The translations under genes and the position numbers were made by a program. Below are positions 18,688 through 26,779 of a stretch of DNA of 34,799 nt, piece by piece. The notes under the pieces are model-generated. The model searched no databases and had not been told where the DNA came from. It saw nothing but the letters and a program-made list of their open reading frames with translations. Position 1 is the stretch's first letter. Every line of letters starts with the position of its first letter. Location: positions 1 to 34,799 of the forward strand of contig NZ_JAFBBD010000012.1 in NCBI RefSeq assembly GCF_016906995.1, in the 5' to 3' direction. Source of the stretch: Spongiibacter marinus. GTDB lineage: Bacteria; Pseudomonadota; Gammaproteobacteria; Pseudomonadales; Spongiibacteraceae.

Positions 18688-19289
18688 CAATACTCCACGC
18701 CTTTTCTCGCCTTAATGCCCGCGCGAAAGGCGTGTTTTTTATCATCGATCATCGATACGGTGTCGGCCAGTTCTTTGAGGGCTGGCGGCGCACCACGGCC
18801 AGTAATAATCACGCTCTGCTCCCGAGGGCGGTTGCGCAGCGCTTCGTAGACTTCTTCGGCGTCGATGTATCCGTACTTCAGTATGTAGGTCAGTTCGTCG
18901 AGCAGCACTAAGTGTAATGAAGCATCGTTCAACAGTGTTTTCGTTTGCTGCCAGGCTTGCTGAGCGGCTTCGCGATCGCGTTCCCGGCTTTGTGTTTCCC
19001 AGGTAAAACCGGAGCCCATCACAATGAAAGGCACCTCGGGACAGCGCTGTTGCAAGAAATTTCTCTCACCGCAATCCCAGGTCCCCTTGATGAACTGCAC
19101 CACCGCGGCCTTGTAGCCGTGACCAATACAGCGAATCACCGTGCCAAAGCCCGAGCTGGATTTCCCCTTGCCCGGCCCGCTTAAGACGATAAGCACGCCG
19201 CGCTCTTCGGTCGCTTTCGCGACCTTGGCGTCGATCAGTGCCTTCTTCTTCTGCATGCGCTGTTGGTGGCGCTTCTCTTCTTCATTCAT
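18687..19289 (-). CDS. cobO: Corrinoid adenosyltransferase, CobA/BtuR/CobO type
   Basis: This is a 200-residue P-loop enzyme. The ATP-binding motif is VLIVLSGPGKGKSSSGFGTV near residue 33, unusual for this family in gripping ATP in reverse. AAVVQFIKGTW, LLNDASLHLVLLDELTY near residue 125 and SVIITGRGAPPALKELADTV near residue 160 follow, ending with KHAFRAGIKARKGVEY. The N-terminal 25 residues are charged (KRHQQRMQKKKA), as in E. coli BtuR. It adenosylates cobinamide, cobyrinic diamide or cobalamin. It lies 35 bases after btuB and one base from btuF, so it is induced with uptake. It is unrelated to the PduO-type enzyme at 6820-7374, so the window encodes two solutions to one reaction. Confidence 0.95.
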   Translation of the reverse strand: MNEEEKRHQQRMQKKKALIDAKVAKATEERGVLIVLSGPGKGKSSSGFGTVIRCIGHGYKAAVVQFIKGTWDCGERNFLQQRCPEVPFIVMGSGFTWETQSRERDREAAQQAWQQTKTLLNDASLHLVLLDELTYILKYGYIDAEEVYEALRNRPREQSVIITGRGAPPALKELADTVSMIDDKKHAFRAGIKARKGVEY

Positions 19290-19324
19290 TGTGACGGAGC
19301 TCCATCGCAGTCTACGCGTTCGCC

Positions 19325-21199
19325 TTAGGGGGCGTAGGTCACGCTTAGCAGGGCTTCACGCCCAATTGACTCATAGTTGCCGAGGCTGAAGTGTCTGGCG
19401 CTAACGTAGTCTTTGTCAAACAGGTTCTTTACCAGCAGTTGCAACTTGAGGCTGTCATTGATCTGGTAGGAAACACCGGCATCGACCAGGCCGTAGCCCG
19501 GCAATTCGTCGGTATTGCTGGTGTTTTCGTAGCGGTCACTGGTCAAGCGAACACTGGCATTGACTCCCCATTGCTGCCATTGACGGTCAACATCGATGTT
19601 CACCTGGCTATCGGCACGGCGGCGCAACTCCTTGCCTGAATTTTTGTCTTCGGTATCCAAGAGCGTTGCATTGGCTTCGATATGCCACTGTCTTACTACG
19701 GTTGCTATGCTTAGCTCCAGGCCCTCGATGCGCGCTGATTCAATTTGGTCCGGCCCGAAGGTGGCTGGGTTGTATTGAATGAGCTTATCCACGTCATTGA
19801 TGAAATAGTTAACGCTCCACTGTCCCCAGGCGTGTTTACCGCGCAACTCCAGTTCCCGGTTTTTTGAGCTTTCAGGCTCGAGGTTGGGGTTGCCGTAGCC
19901 GGGGTAGTACAGGTCGTTAAAAGTGGGGGCGTTGAAGCCCTCGCCGTAGGAGGCGATCAATTTCATGCCCATGGGTAAGTCCAATCCGGCGGCGGCGTTG
20001 CGGGTGTCATGAGAGCCAAATTGCTCGTTGCTGTCATGGCGCCAGCCCAGTGCGTAGTCGATGCGGCCATAGTCGGCTTGCCATTGCGCAAAGCCTGCAT
20101 TGTTCTCGCGTTCGTCTTTGCCGTAGCTCAGCGTGCTGTCGACTTCGTCATTAATATGCTCGCCGCCCAGGGTGAGTACGTGGTGTTTACCGAGCTGCCA
20201 GTCATTCTGGGCGGTGAATTGCTTGCGAGTTGTTTCGAATACATCGCCGCGAAGATTCGCGGCAACCAACGCGGGGTCGCGATAGCGATAGCGCGTTTGG
20301 CTTTCATCGGTAGATTGGCCCGCGGTGAGCTTCAGTGCCCAGTTGTCGCTTAGCTGAAATTCACCGCGCAAACCCGCGACGGTCACTGTGCTGTCTGTGT
20401 AGGGCTCGCAGCCAAAGTTATTGGGAAACGGTGAGTAGCAGTTGGTGTCGTATTCGCTCTCGCTATCGCTGTGCTGGTACAGCGCGTGAACTTTGGCGCG
20501 TGCGTTAAAGCGATGTGACACGCTGAAATTGATAGCCTGCTGCTCAAAACCGTCGTCATCGCCGTGGCGCAGCGCCTTGCTTGTGGTGTTGTCGACGCCG
20601 TCGGTCTCCTCGTACAAGCCGCTTAGGCTGAACTGAGTGTCGGCGTTTCCGCCGTTCACAGCAGCAACCGTTTTAACAGTGCCCTGGGTGCCCGCGCTAA
20701 GTTGTGCAAAAGGTTTCACACCATCGGTGTCGTGGTACTTCTTGGTGATGATGTTAATGACACCGCCAATCGCCTCGGAACCATACAAGGCTGAGCGAGG
20801 CCCGCGAACAATTTCTACGCGCTCGATCAGCTCCGGGGGCAAGTTAGTGAGCGAGGGGCTGCCCAGTGTTGCTGAGCCTACCCGCACGCCGTCAACCAAC
20901 AACAGCGTATGGTTGCTTTGGTTGCCGCGAACAAACAAGCTGGTGGCGGCGCCGCGGCCACCGTTGCGCACGAAGCTGATGCCAGCGGCGCGAGAAAGCA
21001 ATTCCTGCAGGTCTAGGGGTGCGATACGTTCGATATCGGCACGCTCGAATACCGTGACCGGCGCCAGTACTTCGGCAATGCTTTGCTCAGTGCGTGTGGC
21101 GGTAACGACGGTAGTTTCTATTTCACCAGCGCTGGTAATCAGCGGGCTGGATAAGGCTGCAAGCAGAGCAGTGTTCACAGCAAGTGGACGGTTTTTCAT
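19325..21199 (-). CDS. btuB: TonB-dependent vitamin B12 outer membrane receptor BtuB
   Basis: The 624-residue precursor starts MKNRPLAVNTALLAALSSPL, a signal peptide cut near residue 24. The TonB box appears as ETTVVTATRT right after it. The plug domain contains SLFVRGNQSNHTLLLVDGVR and IERVEIVRGPRSALYGSEAI near residues 85-140, then GGVINIITKK. The rest is a 22-stranded barrel with alternating strands; NCYSPFPNNFGCEPY in one loop may be disulfide-linked. The C-terminal strand ends ALLSVTYAP, with Pro rather than the usual aromatic residue last. GAGG precedes the ATG at 21199. It heads the seven-gene unit, behind a riboswitch, which identifies the ligand as a corrinoid. Confidence 0.95.
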   Translation of the reverse strand: MKNRPLAVNTALLAALSSPLITSAGEIETTVVTATRTEQSIAEVLAPVTVFERADIERIAPLDLQELLSRAAGISFVRNGGRGAATSLFVRGNQSNHTLLLVDGVRVGSATLGSPSLTNLPPELIERVEIVRGPRSALYGSEAIGGVINIITKKYHDTDGVKPFAQLSAGTQGTVKTVAAVNGGNADTQFSLSGLYEETDGVDNTTSKALRHGDDDGFEQQAINFSVSHRFNARAKVHALYQHSDSESEYDTNCYSPFPNNFGCEPYTDSTVTVAGLRGEFQLSDNWALKLTAGQSTDESQTRYRYRDPALVAANLRGDVFETTRKQFTAQNDWQLGKHHVLTLGGEHINDEVDSTLSYGKDERENNAGFAQWQADYGRIDYALGWRHDSNEQFGSHDTRNAAAGLDLPMGMKLIASYGEGFNAPTFNDLYYPGYGNPNLEPESSKNRELELRGKHAWGQWSVNYFINDVDKLIQYNPATFGPDQIESARIEGLELSIATVVRQWHIEANATLLDTEDKNSGKELRRRADSQVNIDVDRQWQQWGVNASVRLTSDRYENTSNTDELPGYGLVDAGVSYQINDSLKLQLLVKNLFDKDYVSARHFSLGNYESIGREALLSVTYAP

Positions 21200-21300
21200 G
21201 ACTTACCTCAAAGCTAAAAATAGGAAGCAATGAGGGAGGGATAGTGGTGATATACAAGTATATGACCGCTGATGAAGCCCTCCGCTACATCGGGTGATAA

Positions 21301-21435
21301 CTGATTAGGCCGGTTCCGGGCTCTCACCAAAGGTGATTACCGTTGCGGGGGCAGCGTCGGTCTTGTCGAGTGGTCGACTCACCGAACTTCCCGTTTAACC
21401 CTCAAACTAATGTCTTTGGGCACCTAACACAGGCG
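21301..21435 (-). ncRNA. Cobalamin riboswitch upstream of btuB
   Basis: Read on the minus strand, the leader contains the conserved blocks of the adenosylcobalamin riboswitch in order: TTAGGTGCCC, TTAAACGGGAAGTTCGGTGAG, GCTGCCCCCGCAACGGTAAT and the B12 box GCCCGGAACCGGCC. It starts at the expected transcription start and ends about 100 bases before the btuB ATG. High B12 should fold it into the ligand-bound form and shut down the btuB-cobO-btuFCD-bluB-cobQ unit. A hairpin with a GGAGG loop (GATGTAGC..GCTTCATC, about 21270-21290) lies in the expression platform. Confidence 0.93.
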
Positions 21436-21440
21436 GCGCA

Positions 21441-21469
21441 ACTCTATTCGGGCGCGAAGGCGTTGTCAA
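21441..21469 (-). promoter_or_regulatory. Sigma-70 promoter of the btuB operon
   Basis: On the minus strand a perfect -35 hexamer TTGACA (21469-21464) is followed after exactly 17 bases by TAGAGT (21446-21441), four of six matches to the -10 consensus. Transcription would begin near 21434, right where the riboswitch starts, which supports both calls. Confidence 0.7.
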
Positions 21470-21549
21470 ATTGTATACATCGGCACGTTGCTATTAGCGT
21501 GCGAAGAATTTGCTTAGGGTTACCAGTATGCTGCAGCGCTGCGAAGCGG

Positions 21550-22563
21550 TTATTTGATGTTGTGGGTTTTGCGGTATTGGCCCGGAGACTGGCCGTGCCA
21601 GCGCCGAAAGGCGCGGGTGAAGCTTGCTGTATCCAGGTATCCGAGCTGGGCGGCGAGTTCTTCCAGCGTCATCAGGGAGTTTTTTAGCAGTTGCTCGGCG
21701 AGTGAGCGTCGCTCGTCATCAACCAGTTGCCGGAAGCTGGTGTTCTCCTCTTCAAGGCGACGACGCAGGCTGCGCGGTGAGATCGCCAGTGCTGCCGCCG
21801 TGTCTTCCAGTGTTGCGCTTAGCCCGAGTTGACAGAGGATTTGGCGACGGACTTGTCCGGCGGTTCCAGTTTCCTGCCGACGTGCCAATTGCGTGCGGCA
21901 CTGGTCTTCCAGCATTCTCACCAGGTGCGGATCGTAAGTGGGAAGCGGTCGGTCGGCGTCTTCCGGGGCGATTAACACGGCGGTTCGCGGTGCAGCGAAA
22001 TGTGGGTTCCAGGCAGCTAAGGTCTCGCTTTTCTCAAGCTCCGCGGTTTGCAATAAGTCCAGCTCCACGGCTTGCACGGTAATGCCTGACAAACCCAGTT
22101 CACGCAGTAAATTAAGCGCAGTTGCCAAATCTCGAAGCTTCAGAAATTCCCTGAGCTCCAGTGGGATCGTATCGCCGTTGAGGACAACGCCGAAGTGCGT
22201 GTCGTTGTCGATCAGGCTCAGTTGGCAGTAGGCAGTGCTTAGCGGCAGATAGCGCATGGCATGTTGCACGGCATCTCGCAGGCTGCGGCAGGTGCGAAGC
22301 GTGAAGCCCCATAAGCCGAAGGTGGCGATGTTGTAGCGCAGGCCCAGTTCAAACCCGATGGCGGGGCTGCCGCCAAGGGCATGCATCACATTCGCGATGA
22401 CCTGCATTTCCTGCTCGCGGGTAATCAGGCTTTCTGTTTCGGCAAGGTCGCTGTCGGAAATACCGGTGTTTAGCAGGCAGCATTGTTGGCTAACGCCGCG
22501 CTCGGCTGCAAAGTTGACCATGACCTGGGCCATGGTAATTGGGTGAAGAATATCCGCGTTCAT
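21550..22563 (-). CDS. AraC family transcriptional regulator
   Basis: The 337-residue regulator has an N-terminal ligand-sensing domain of the Arabinose_bd/OruR type (ILHPITMAQVMVNFAAERGV, then IATFGLWGFTLRTCRSLRDA near residue 95) and a C-terminal double helix-turn-helix. The latter is visible as LGLSATLEDTAAALAISPRS near residue 255 and LMTLEELAAQLGYLDTASF near 300, ending FTRAFRRWHGQSPGQYR. The ATG at 22563 is chosen since the family begins there; the frame to 22599 adds an unlikely extension. It is divergent from the desaturase gene across 145 bases and most likely controls it. Its inducer cannot be told from sequence; relatives respond to fatty acids, amino acids or sterol-like compounds. 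It also lies just upstream of the btuB promoter, in the same direction. Confidence 0.85.
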   Translation of the reverse strand: MNADILHPITMAQVMVNFAAERGVSQQCCLLNTGISDSDLAETESLITREQEMQVIANVMHALGGSPAIGFELGLRYNIATFGLWGFTLRTCRSLRDAVQHAMRYLPLSTAYCQLSLIDNDTHFGVVLNGDTIPLELREFLKLRDLATALNLLRELGLSGITVQAVELDLLQTAELEKSETLAAWNPHFAAPRTAVLIAPEDADRPLPTYDPHLVRMLEDQCRTQLARRQETGTAGQVRRQILCQLGLSATLEDTAAALAISPRSLRRRLEEENTSFRQLVDDERRSLAEQLLKNSLMTLEELAAQLGYLDTASFTRAFRRWHGQSPGQYRKTHNIK

Positions 22564-22708
22564 CGCCCGGCCAGCTCCGTCTGCCGCCCCAGCCGGCACG
22601 CGATGTGTGGTGGTCTGCTATGCCCTGATGACGGCCAGAAATGCCCTTCTGGTTGAGCGACGCTGTCTGTAGTGTGCTGGCCTGTCATCAATGCTCGGAG
22701 AATAATCG

Positions 22709-23593
22709 GTGGAAAAGAATCATAGCACAGCTAATCGGCGGGCTATTGTGGTGGCCAAGCGCTACATGGGAGAGTTTGCCTGGCCAACGGTGCTACTCAC
22801 TATGTTAGTTGTCGGTGCTTTTATTGCTAACTTGGCACTGTTCATCGCCGGTGTGGTGCCGTGGTGGCTGGCGACGCTGGTGTATGCCGCGCTCACCTAC
22901 ATGGCCTACACGCCTTTGCACGAAGCCACCCACGCGAATATTCATGGTGATCATGCATCGTTGAAATGGCTGAACGATGCCTGTGGGTTTGTTGTTGCCC
23001 CCATTATTATGATCCCTTACGCATCGCACACGGTGGAGCACTTTACCCATCACCGCTATACCAATCAGCAGGGTAAGGACCCGGACTATATGCTCCACAA
23101 AATGGGCGACGGGTGGTGGGCCTTTCTGGTGACGGGCCTGCGGTTTTTTTGGCTGCAAAACCGCTTCCTTTATGCGACCCGCTGGCACAAGGTGTCTGGC
23201 CGCGAGCGGTTGATTTATTTGGGTGAAATTGCGTTTTCTGTGAGCTGGCGTATCGCCTTGGTGGCGTGGGTGGCCACGCCGGCGATTGTTGCATTATTGA
23301 TCGTGGGCTACTTCCTTGGTGGCTTCTTTACGGCCTACTGGTTTGCGTATCGTCCGCACCTGCCTTACCGCGACGCTGAACGCTACCGCAATACCTGCAG
23401 TATGATCATGCCGCGTTGGATGAAGCCATTTGAATGGTTCTGGCTGGGACAAAACCTGCACTCCATTCATCACCTCTTTCCCCGCGTGCCGTTTTATCGC
23501 TATCACGCCGTTCACAGGGAAATCGAGCCGATTTTGCGCGCAGAGCAAACGCCGATTATCGGTATTTTTAGCCGCGAACCTGTGGAGCCTTGA
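22709..23593 (+). CDS. Membrane fatty acid desaturase family protein
   Basis: This 294-residue di-iron membrane enzyme has three histidine boxes: HEATHANIH (His71, 75, 79), HTVEHFTHHRYTN (His107, 111, 114, 115) and NLHSIHHLFPRVPFYRYH near residue 252. Hydrophobic spans near 26-47, 50-66, 93-104, about 175-210 surround them. The compact length and the HEATH..IH first box resemble carotenoid hydroxylase/ketolase-like and short acyl-lipid desaturases, so the substrate (acyl chain, carotenoid or alkane-like) is open. Translation starts at GTG 22709 after GGAG. The divergent AraC-type regulator suggests inducible expression. Neighbours give no pathway clue; the next gene, panE, is convergent. Confidence 0.83.
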   Translation: MEKNHSTANRRAIVVAKRYMGEFAWPTVLLTMLVVGAFIANLALFIAGVVPWWLATLVYAALTYMAYTPLHEATHANIHGDHASLKWLNDACGFVVAPIIMIPYASHTVEHFTHHRYTNQQGKDPDYMLHKMGDGWWAFLVTGLRFFWLQNRFLYATRWHKVSGRERLIYLGEIAFSVSWRIALVAWVATPAIVALLIVGYFLGGFFTAYWFAYRPHLPYRDAERYRNTCSMIMPRWMKPFEWFWLGQNLHSIHHLFPRVPFYRYHAVHREIEPILRAEQTPIIGIFSREPVEP

Positions 23594-23645
23594 TGGGCAC
23601 GGTGGCAAATGCCTGGGTCTGCGGCTGGGTACAGAAGCCTGTGGC

Positions 23646-24560
23646 TTATTGGCCCGGAAGGGCCTTTAGTTGCTCTAGCAGCTGCCGGTTGATGGGCATG
23701 GCAATACCGTGTTGCTCTGCCACGCGACAGAGGTAGCCCGTGATGTAGTCGATCTCACTGCGGCGACCGGACTCGATGTCTTGTAACATCGATGAGCGGT
23801 TGAGGGCGGTATTTGCGACGACGTCCAAGACTTGCTCCCGCAGGCCGTCAAAGACATCGCCGAGTTGCAAATGCGGCGCCAGGCAGAGCGCCTCGTCGAT
23901 GACGCCGTGCAGTTGCTGAAGCGCCTGAGGATTGTCCAACAGCTCGCCGTTGCGGCAGCGATACAGCGCCGTTAAGGGGTTGATGGCGCAGTTGATAATG
24001 AGCTTGCGCCACAGGGCTTGCTCGATGTTCGGGTCGGGGGTAACAACGAGCGGCCCGACGCTGAGTTCTCTCGCCAGGGCTTTATCATTTGAGCCGCCGC
24101 CAAGCAGCGTGCGACCGCGACCCGCGTGCACGACCTGAAAAGGAGCGGGGCGAAATGCTCCTTCCGTGGTGACGGCGTGATAGCACTGCAGGTCGGGCCG
24201 AAGTTTGAGCAATTCTTCGCGCACGCCCAGGCCATTTTGAAGCAGTACCACGCAGGCACCCGAGGCCAAGCGAGGGCTGATAGACGCGACGGCTGACAAG
24301 CTGTCTGGTGCTTTGGTGGTAAGGAGTAAACGCGCTATCGGCGGGCCGTTTTGTTCGCATGACTCTGCCGCCAGTGGCAGCAGTTCAGCACTCCCTGCCA
24401 GAGTCGCGAGAATTCCCCCTGCCATTTTAAACTGCGAAAGTCGTTCGTCGCTGCGTAGCAGCAATGTGGTTGGCAGGTCATGTTTAACGGCGTAGCTGGC
24501 CCACAGGCTGCCTATCGCGCCTGCGCCAAGTATGTGCCAATGTGAGCGGTGTGAGGTCAT
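23646..24560 (-). CDS. panE: 2-dehydropantoate 2-reductase (ketopantoate reductase)
   Basis: The 304-residue enzyme reduces ketopantoate to pantoate with NADPH in pantothenate and CoA synthesis. The Rossmann motif HILGAGAIGSLWASYAV lies at residues 9-25. LLTTKAPDSLSAVASI near residue 80 matches the KA.....A signature with its catalytic-site Lys. LLQNGLGVREEL near 105, AVTTEGAFRPAPFQVVHAGR near 130, and WRKLIINCAINPLTALYRCR near 185 (second Lys and Asn) follow. SMLQDIESGRRSEIDYITGY near 255 is the usual C-terminal block. Family members include other 2-ketoacid reductases, but all PanE landmarks are here. The 3' end contains a GGCCC(GGAA)GGGCC stem that may also end transcription of the convergent desaturase gene. 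Confidence 0.92.
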   Translation of the reverse strand: MTSHRSHWHILGAGAIGSLWASYAVKHDLPTTLLLRSDERLSQFKMAGGILATLAGSAELLPLAAESCEQNGPPIARLLLTTKAPDSLSAVASISPRLASGACVVLLQNGLGVREELLKLRPDLQCYHAVTTEGAFRPAPFQVVHAGRGRTLLGGGSNDKALARELSVGPLVVTPDPNIEQALWRKLIINCAINPLTALYRCRNGELLDNPQALQQLHGVIDEALCLAPHLQLGDVFDGLREQVLDVVANTALNRSSMLQDIESGRRSEIDYITGYLCRVAEQHGIAMPINRQLLEQLKALPGQ

Positions 24561-24663
24561 GGTGGCAGCTTACGTGATGGCCGCGGTGTGGAGCAACGGT
24601 GCTGTTTGCGCGCGTCAGCCCTTGTTACACTTGTTCCCGTTCATTTGTATAGGAAGAACCTGA

Positions 24664-25146
24664 ATGCCGTCGTTTGATATCGTGTCTGAAGTGGATTTGC
24701 ACACCTTTACCAATGCCCTTGATCAGGCCAACCGCCAGTTGGATACCCGCTTTGATTTTCGCGGTGTTGAAGCCAGCTTCGAGCGCGAGGGGCTCAATGC
24801 CACGGTGTTGGCGGAGGCGGAGTTTCAGCTGACTCAGATGGAAGACATACTGCGCAGCACCCTGATAAAGAACAAGATCGACCCGAAGGCGATGGAACTG
24901 GGCGACATGGAAGGCTACGGCAAGCAAGTGCGGCAACGGGTGACCATGAAAAATGGTTTGGAGTCGGATCTGTGCCGCAAGATCATCAAGCTGATCAAAG
25001 ACAGCAAGCTGAAAGTGCAAAGCCAAATTCAGGGTGATCAGGTGAGAGTCACCGGTAAAAAACGCGACGACCTCCAGCAGGTAATGGCGCTGTTGCGCGA
25101 TGCTGATCTAGAGCAGCCCCTGCAATTCAATAATTTTCGCGATTGA
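24664..25146 (+). CDS. yajQ: YajQ family nucleotide-binding protein
   Basis: The 160-residue UPF0234 protein has the full family length. The start MPSFDIVSEVDLHTFTNALD is nearly invariant in YajQ proteins, followed by TRFDFRGVEASFEREG, KQVRQRVTMKNGLESDLCRK near residue 85, KLIKDSKLKVQSQIQGDQVR and VTGKKRDDLQQVMALLR near 135, ending PLQFNNFRD. Two ferredoxin-like domains are expected. Relatives in Xanthomonas and Pseudomonas bind cyclic di-GMP and modulate transcription regulators, and YajQ has also been linked to tRNA/phage RNA binding. It is divergent from panE (103 bases between) and followed by ampG after 50 bases. AGGAAG lies just upstream of the ATG. Confidence 0.95.
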   Translation: MPSFDIVSEVDLHTFTNALDQANRQLDTRFDFRGVEASFEREGLNATVLAEAEFQLTQMEDILRSTLIKNKIDPKAMELGDMEGYGKQVRQRVTMKNGLESDLCRKIIKLIKDSKLKVQSQIQGDQVRVTGKKRDDLQQVMALLRDADLEQPLQFNNFRD

Positions 25147-25196
25147 TTGCACCGACTCCGGCCTCTGGGCCGCAGCCCAATTAAGGATAGGCAATA

Positions 25197-26456
25197 ATGC
25201 AGCCCCAGCCGTCACCGGACGTCACCGACCTGCCATGGTATCGAGCCATTTTTACACAGCAGATGTTTATCTGCGTGCTTACTGGGTTGGCCTCGGGGTT
25301 GCCGTTGTATTTCCTCATTCAACTGGTGCCAGCGTGGCTGCGCAGCGAGGGAGTGGGGCTAACCGAGATCGGCTTATTTGCCCTGGTGGGCTTCCCGTAT
25401 AACTGGAAGTTTGTATGGGCACCGTTGATGGACCGCTATGTGCCGCCGTTTTTGGGCCGCCGGCGCGGGTGGATGTTGATCACGCAGATCGCTCTCATGC
25501 TGTCCATGGCGGCACTGGGTTTTATTGACCCGACGATGTCTGTCGGGTTGGTTGCCTACGTGGCGGCGGGGGTCGCTTTTTTTAGCGCCAGCCAGGATGT
25601 TGTGCTGGACGCGTATCGCCGTGAGCTTCTGAAGGACGAGGAGCTGGGGCTGGGCAACGCGATACATGTGCAGGCCTACCGCTTGGCCGGTTTGGTGCCG
25701 GGTTCTCTCGGGGTGATCATGGGGGACTACTTCCCCTGGAGCACGGTGTTCATGGTGATGGCCGGCTTCATGCTCATCGGTGTTGCGATGACCTTCTGGG
25801 TAAGCGAGGCCGGTGAGGACAGCGCGGCGCCCCTTACCCTGCGCGCGGCAGTGGTCGAGCCATTTAAGGAGTTTGTGCAGCGCAACGGGCTGGGCAGTGC
25901 CGTGTGGCTGCTGACCTTCCTGTTTCTATACAAGCTCGGTGACAATATGGCCACCGCGCTGTCGTCGCCTTTTTACTTGGATATCGGTTTTAGCCTCACG
26001 GAAATTGGCACGATCGCTAAAACGGCCTCGCTGACGGCCGCGATTATTGGCGGTTTGGTGGGCGGCGTGATAATGATTCGGCTGGGCATCAATCGCGCGC
26101 TTTGGCTATTTGGTGTGGTGCAACTGCTGAGCATCTTTGGCTTTGCGGCATTGGCTGAAATCGGGCCGAATCGCCTGGTATTAACCTTAGTGATTATTTT
26201 TGAATACCTGGGTGTGGGTTTAGGCACCGCTGCCTTTACCGCCTTTATTGCCCGGGCAACAACACCGGCCTATGCGGCCACGCAGTTTGCTTTGTTCACT
26301 GCGCTAGCAGCGCTGCCGCGCACCTTTGCGAATGCCACCACCGGCGCTATTGTTGAAGTGGTCGGTTGGACGAACTTCTATTTGCTCTGTGCCGGCTTGG
26401 CGATCCCCGGTATGTTGATGCTGATTAAGGTCGCGCCGTGGTCGGCAGAGCGTTAA
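25197..26456 (+). CDS. ampG: AmpG-type muropeptide permease (MFS)
   Basis: The 419-residue protein, with about twelve membrane helices, imports GlcNAc-anhydroMurNAc peptides for cell wall recycling. AmpG signatures are GLASGLPLYFLIQLVPAWLR near residue 25, ALVGFPYNWKFVWAPLMDRY near 62, the conserved loop FLGRRRGWMLITQ near 89, SASQDVVLDAYRRELL near 130, and GNAIHVQAYRLAGLVPGSLG near 155. It lacks the two extra spans of the 14-helix E. coli protein. It supplies substrate to AmpD, encoded at 4467-5015. AAGGATAGG lies upstream of the ATG. The last four bases overlap the convergent alkyltransferase-like gene. No ampC or ampR is nearby. Confidence 0.88.
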   Translation: MQPQPSPDVTDLPWYRAIFTQQMFICVLTGLASGLPLYFLIQLVPAWLRSEGVGLTEIGLFALVGFPYNWKFVWAPLMDRYVPPFLGRRRGWMLITQIALMLSMAALGFIDPTMSVGLVAYVAAGVAFFSASQDVVLDAYRRELLKDEELGLGNAIHVQAYRLAGLVPGSLGVIMGDYFPWSTVFMVMAGFMLIGVAMTFWVSEAGEDSAAPLTLRAAVVEPFKEFVQRNGLGSAVWLLTFLFLYKLGDNMATALSSPFYLDIGFSLTEIGTIAKTASLTAAIIGGLVGGVIMIRLGINRALWLFGVVQLLSIFGFAALAEIGPNRLVLTLVIIFEYLGVGLGTAAFTAFIARATTPAYAATQFALFTALAALPRTFANATTGAIVEVVGWTNFYLLCAGLAIPGMLMLIKVAPWSAER

Positions 26457-26779
26457 TTCTGATCAGGCCACCGGCATCGCTGCCACGCGATTTTGCCGTC
26501 GGGTGAGGCACTGCCTTCATCAATTAGTCGTGAGAGCTGTCGACGATAAGCCTCGGAATTGTGTGGGAAACTGATTTTGCCTTGTGCATTGATAACGCGG
26601 TGCCAAGGCAGGGTGTTCTGATCGGGAAGTTGGCTGAGCTGGCGCCCAACCCAGCGGGCCCGGCCGGGCAGCCCTGCTTGGCGGGCGAGCTCGCCGTAGC
26701 TGCATAAGCGGCCAGGAGGAATCTGACTCAGCGCCAGCAGTAGCTGACGCCGAGCTTGGTCGGAAGGCTTATTCGTCAA
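26453..26779 (-). CDS. Alkyltransferase-like (ATL) DNA-binding protein
   Basis: The 108-residue protein matches the DNA-binding domain of O6-alkylguanine-DNA alkyltransferase. The helix-turn-helix part reads LCSYGELARQAGLPGRARWV. The active-site PCHR is replaced by PWHRV (LPWHRVINAQGKISFP near residue 57), so it cannot accept an alkyl group. That is the defining trait of ATL proteins such as E. coli YbaZ/Atl, which bind alkylated guanine, flip it and recruit nucleotide excision repair. The arginine finger region (GRQLSQLP) is recognisable. It overlaps the end of the carbonic anhydrase gene by 11 bases and probably is its translationally coupled partner. The 3' end overlaps ampG by four bases. 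Confidence 0.9.
   Translation of the reverse strand: MTNKPSDQARRQLLLALSQIPPGRLCSYGELARQAGLPGRARWVGRQLSQLPDQNTLPWHRVINAQGKISFPHNSEAYRRQLSRLIDEGSASPDGKIAWQRCRWPDQN

Noticed and set aside
23651-23664. GGCCC(GGAA)GGGCC as a terminator of the desaturase gene
   Set aside because: The stem is only five pairs, followed by TTTAGTT, and lies within the panE coding end; kept only as a remark in the panE entry.
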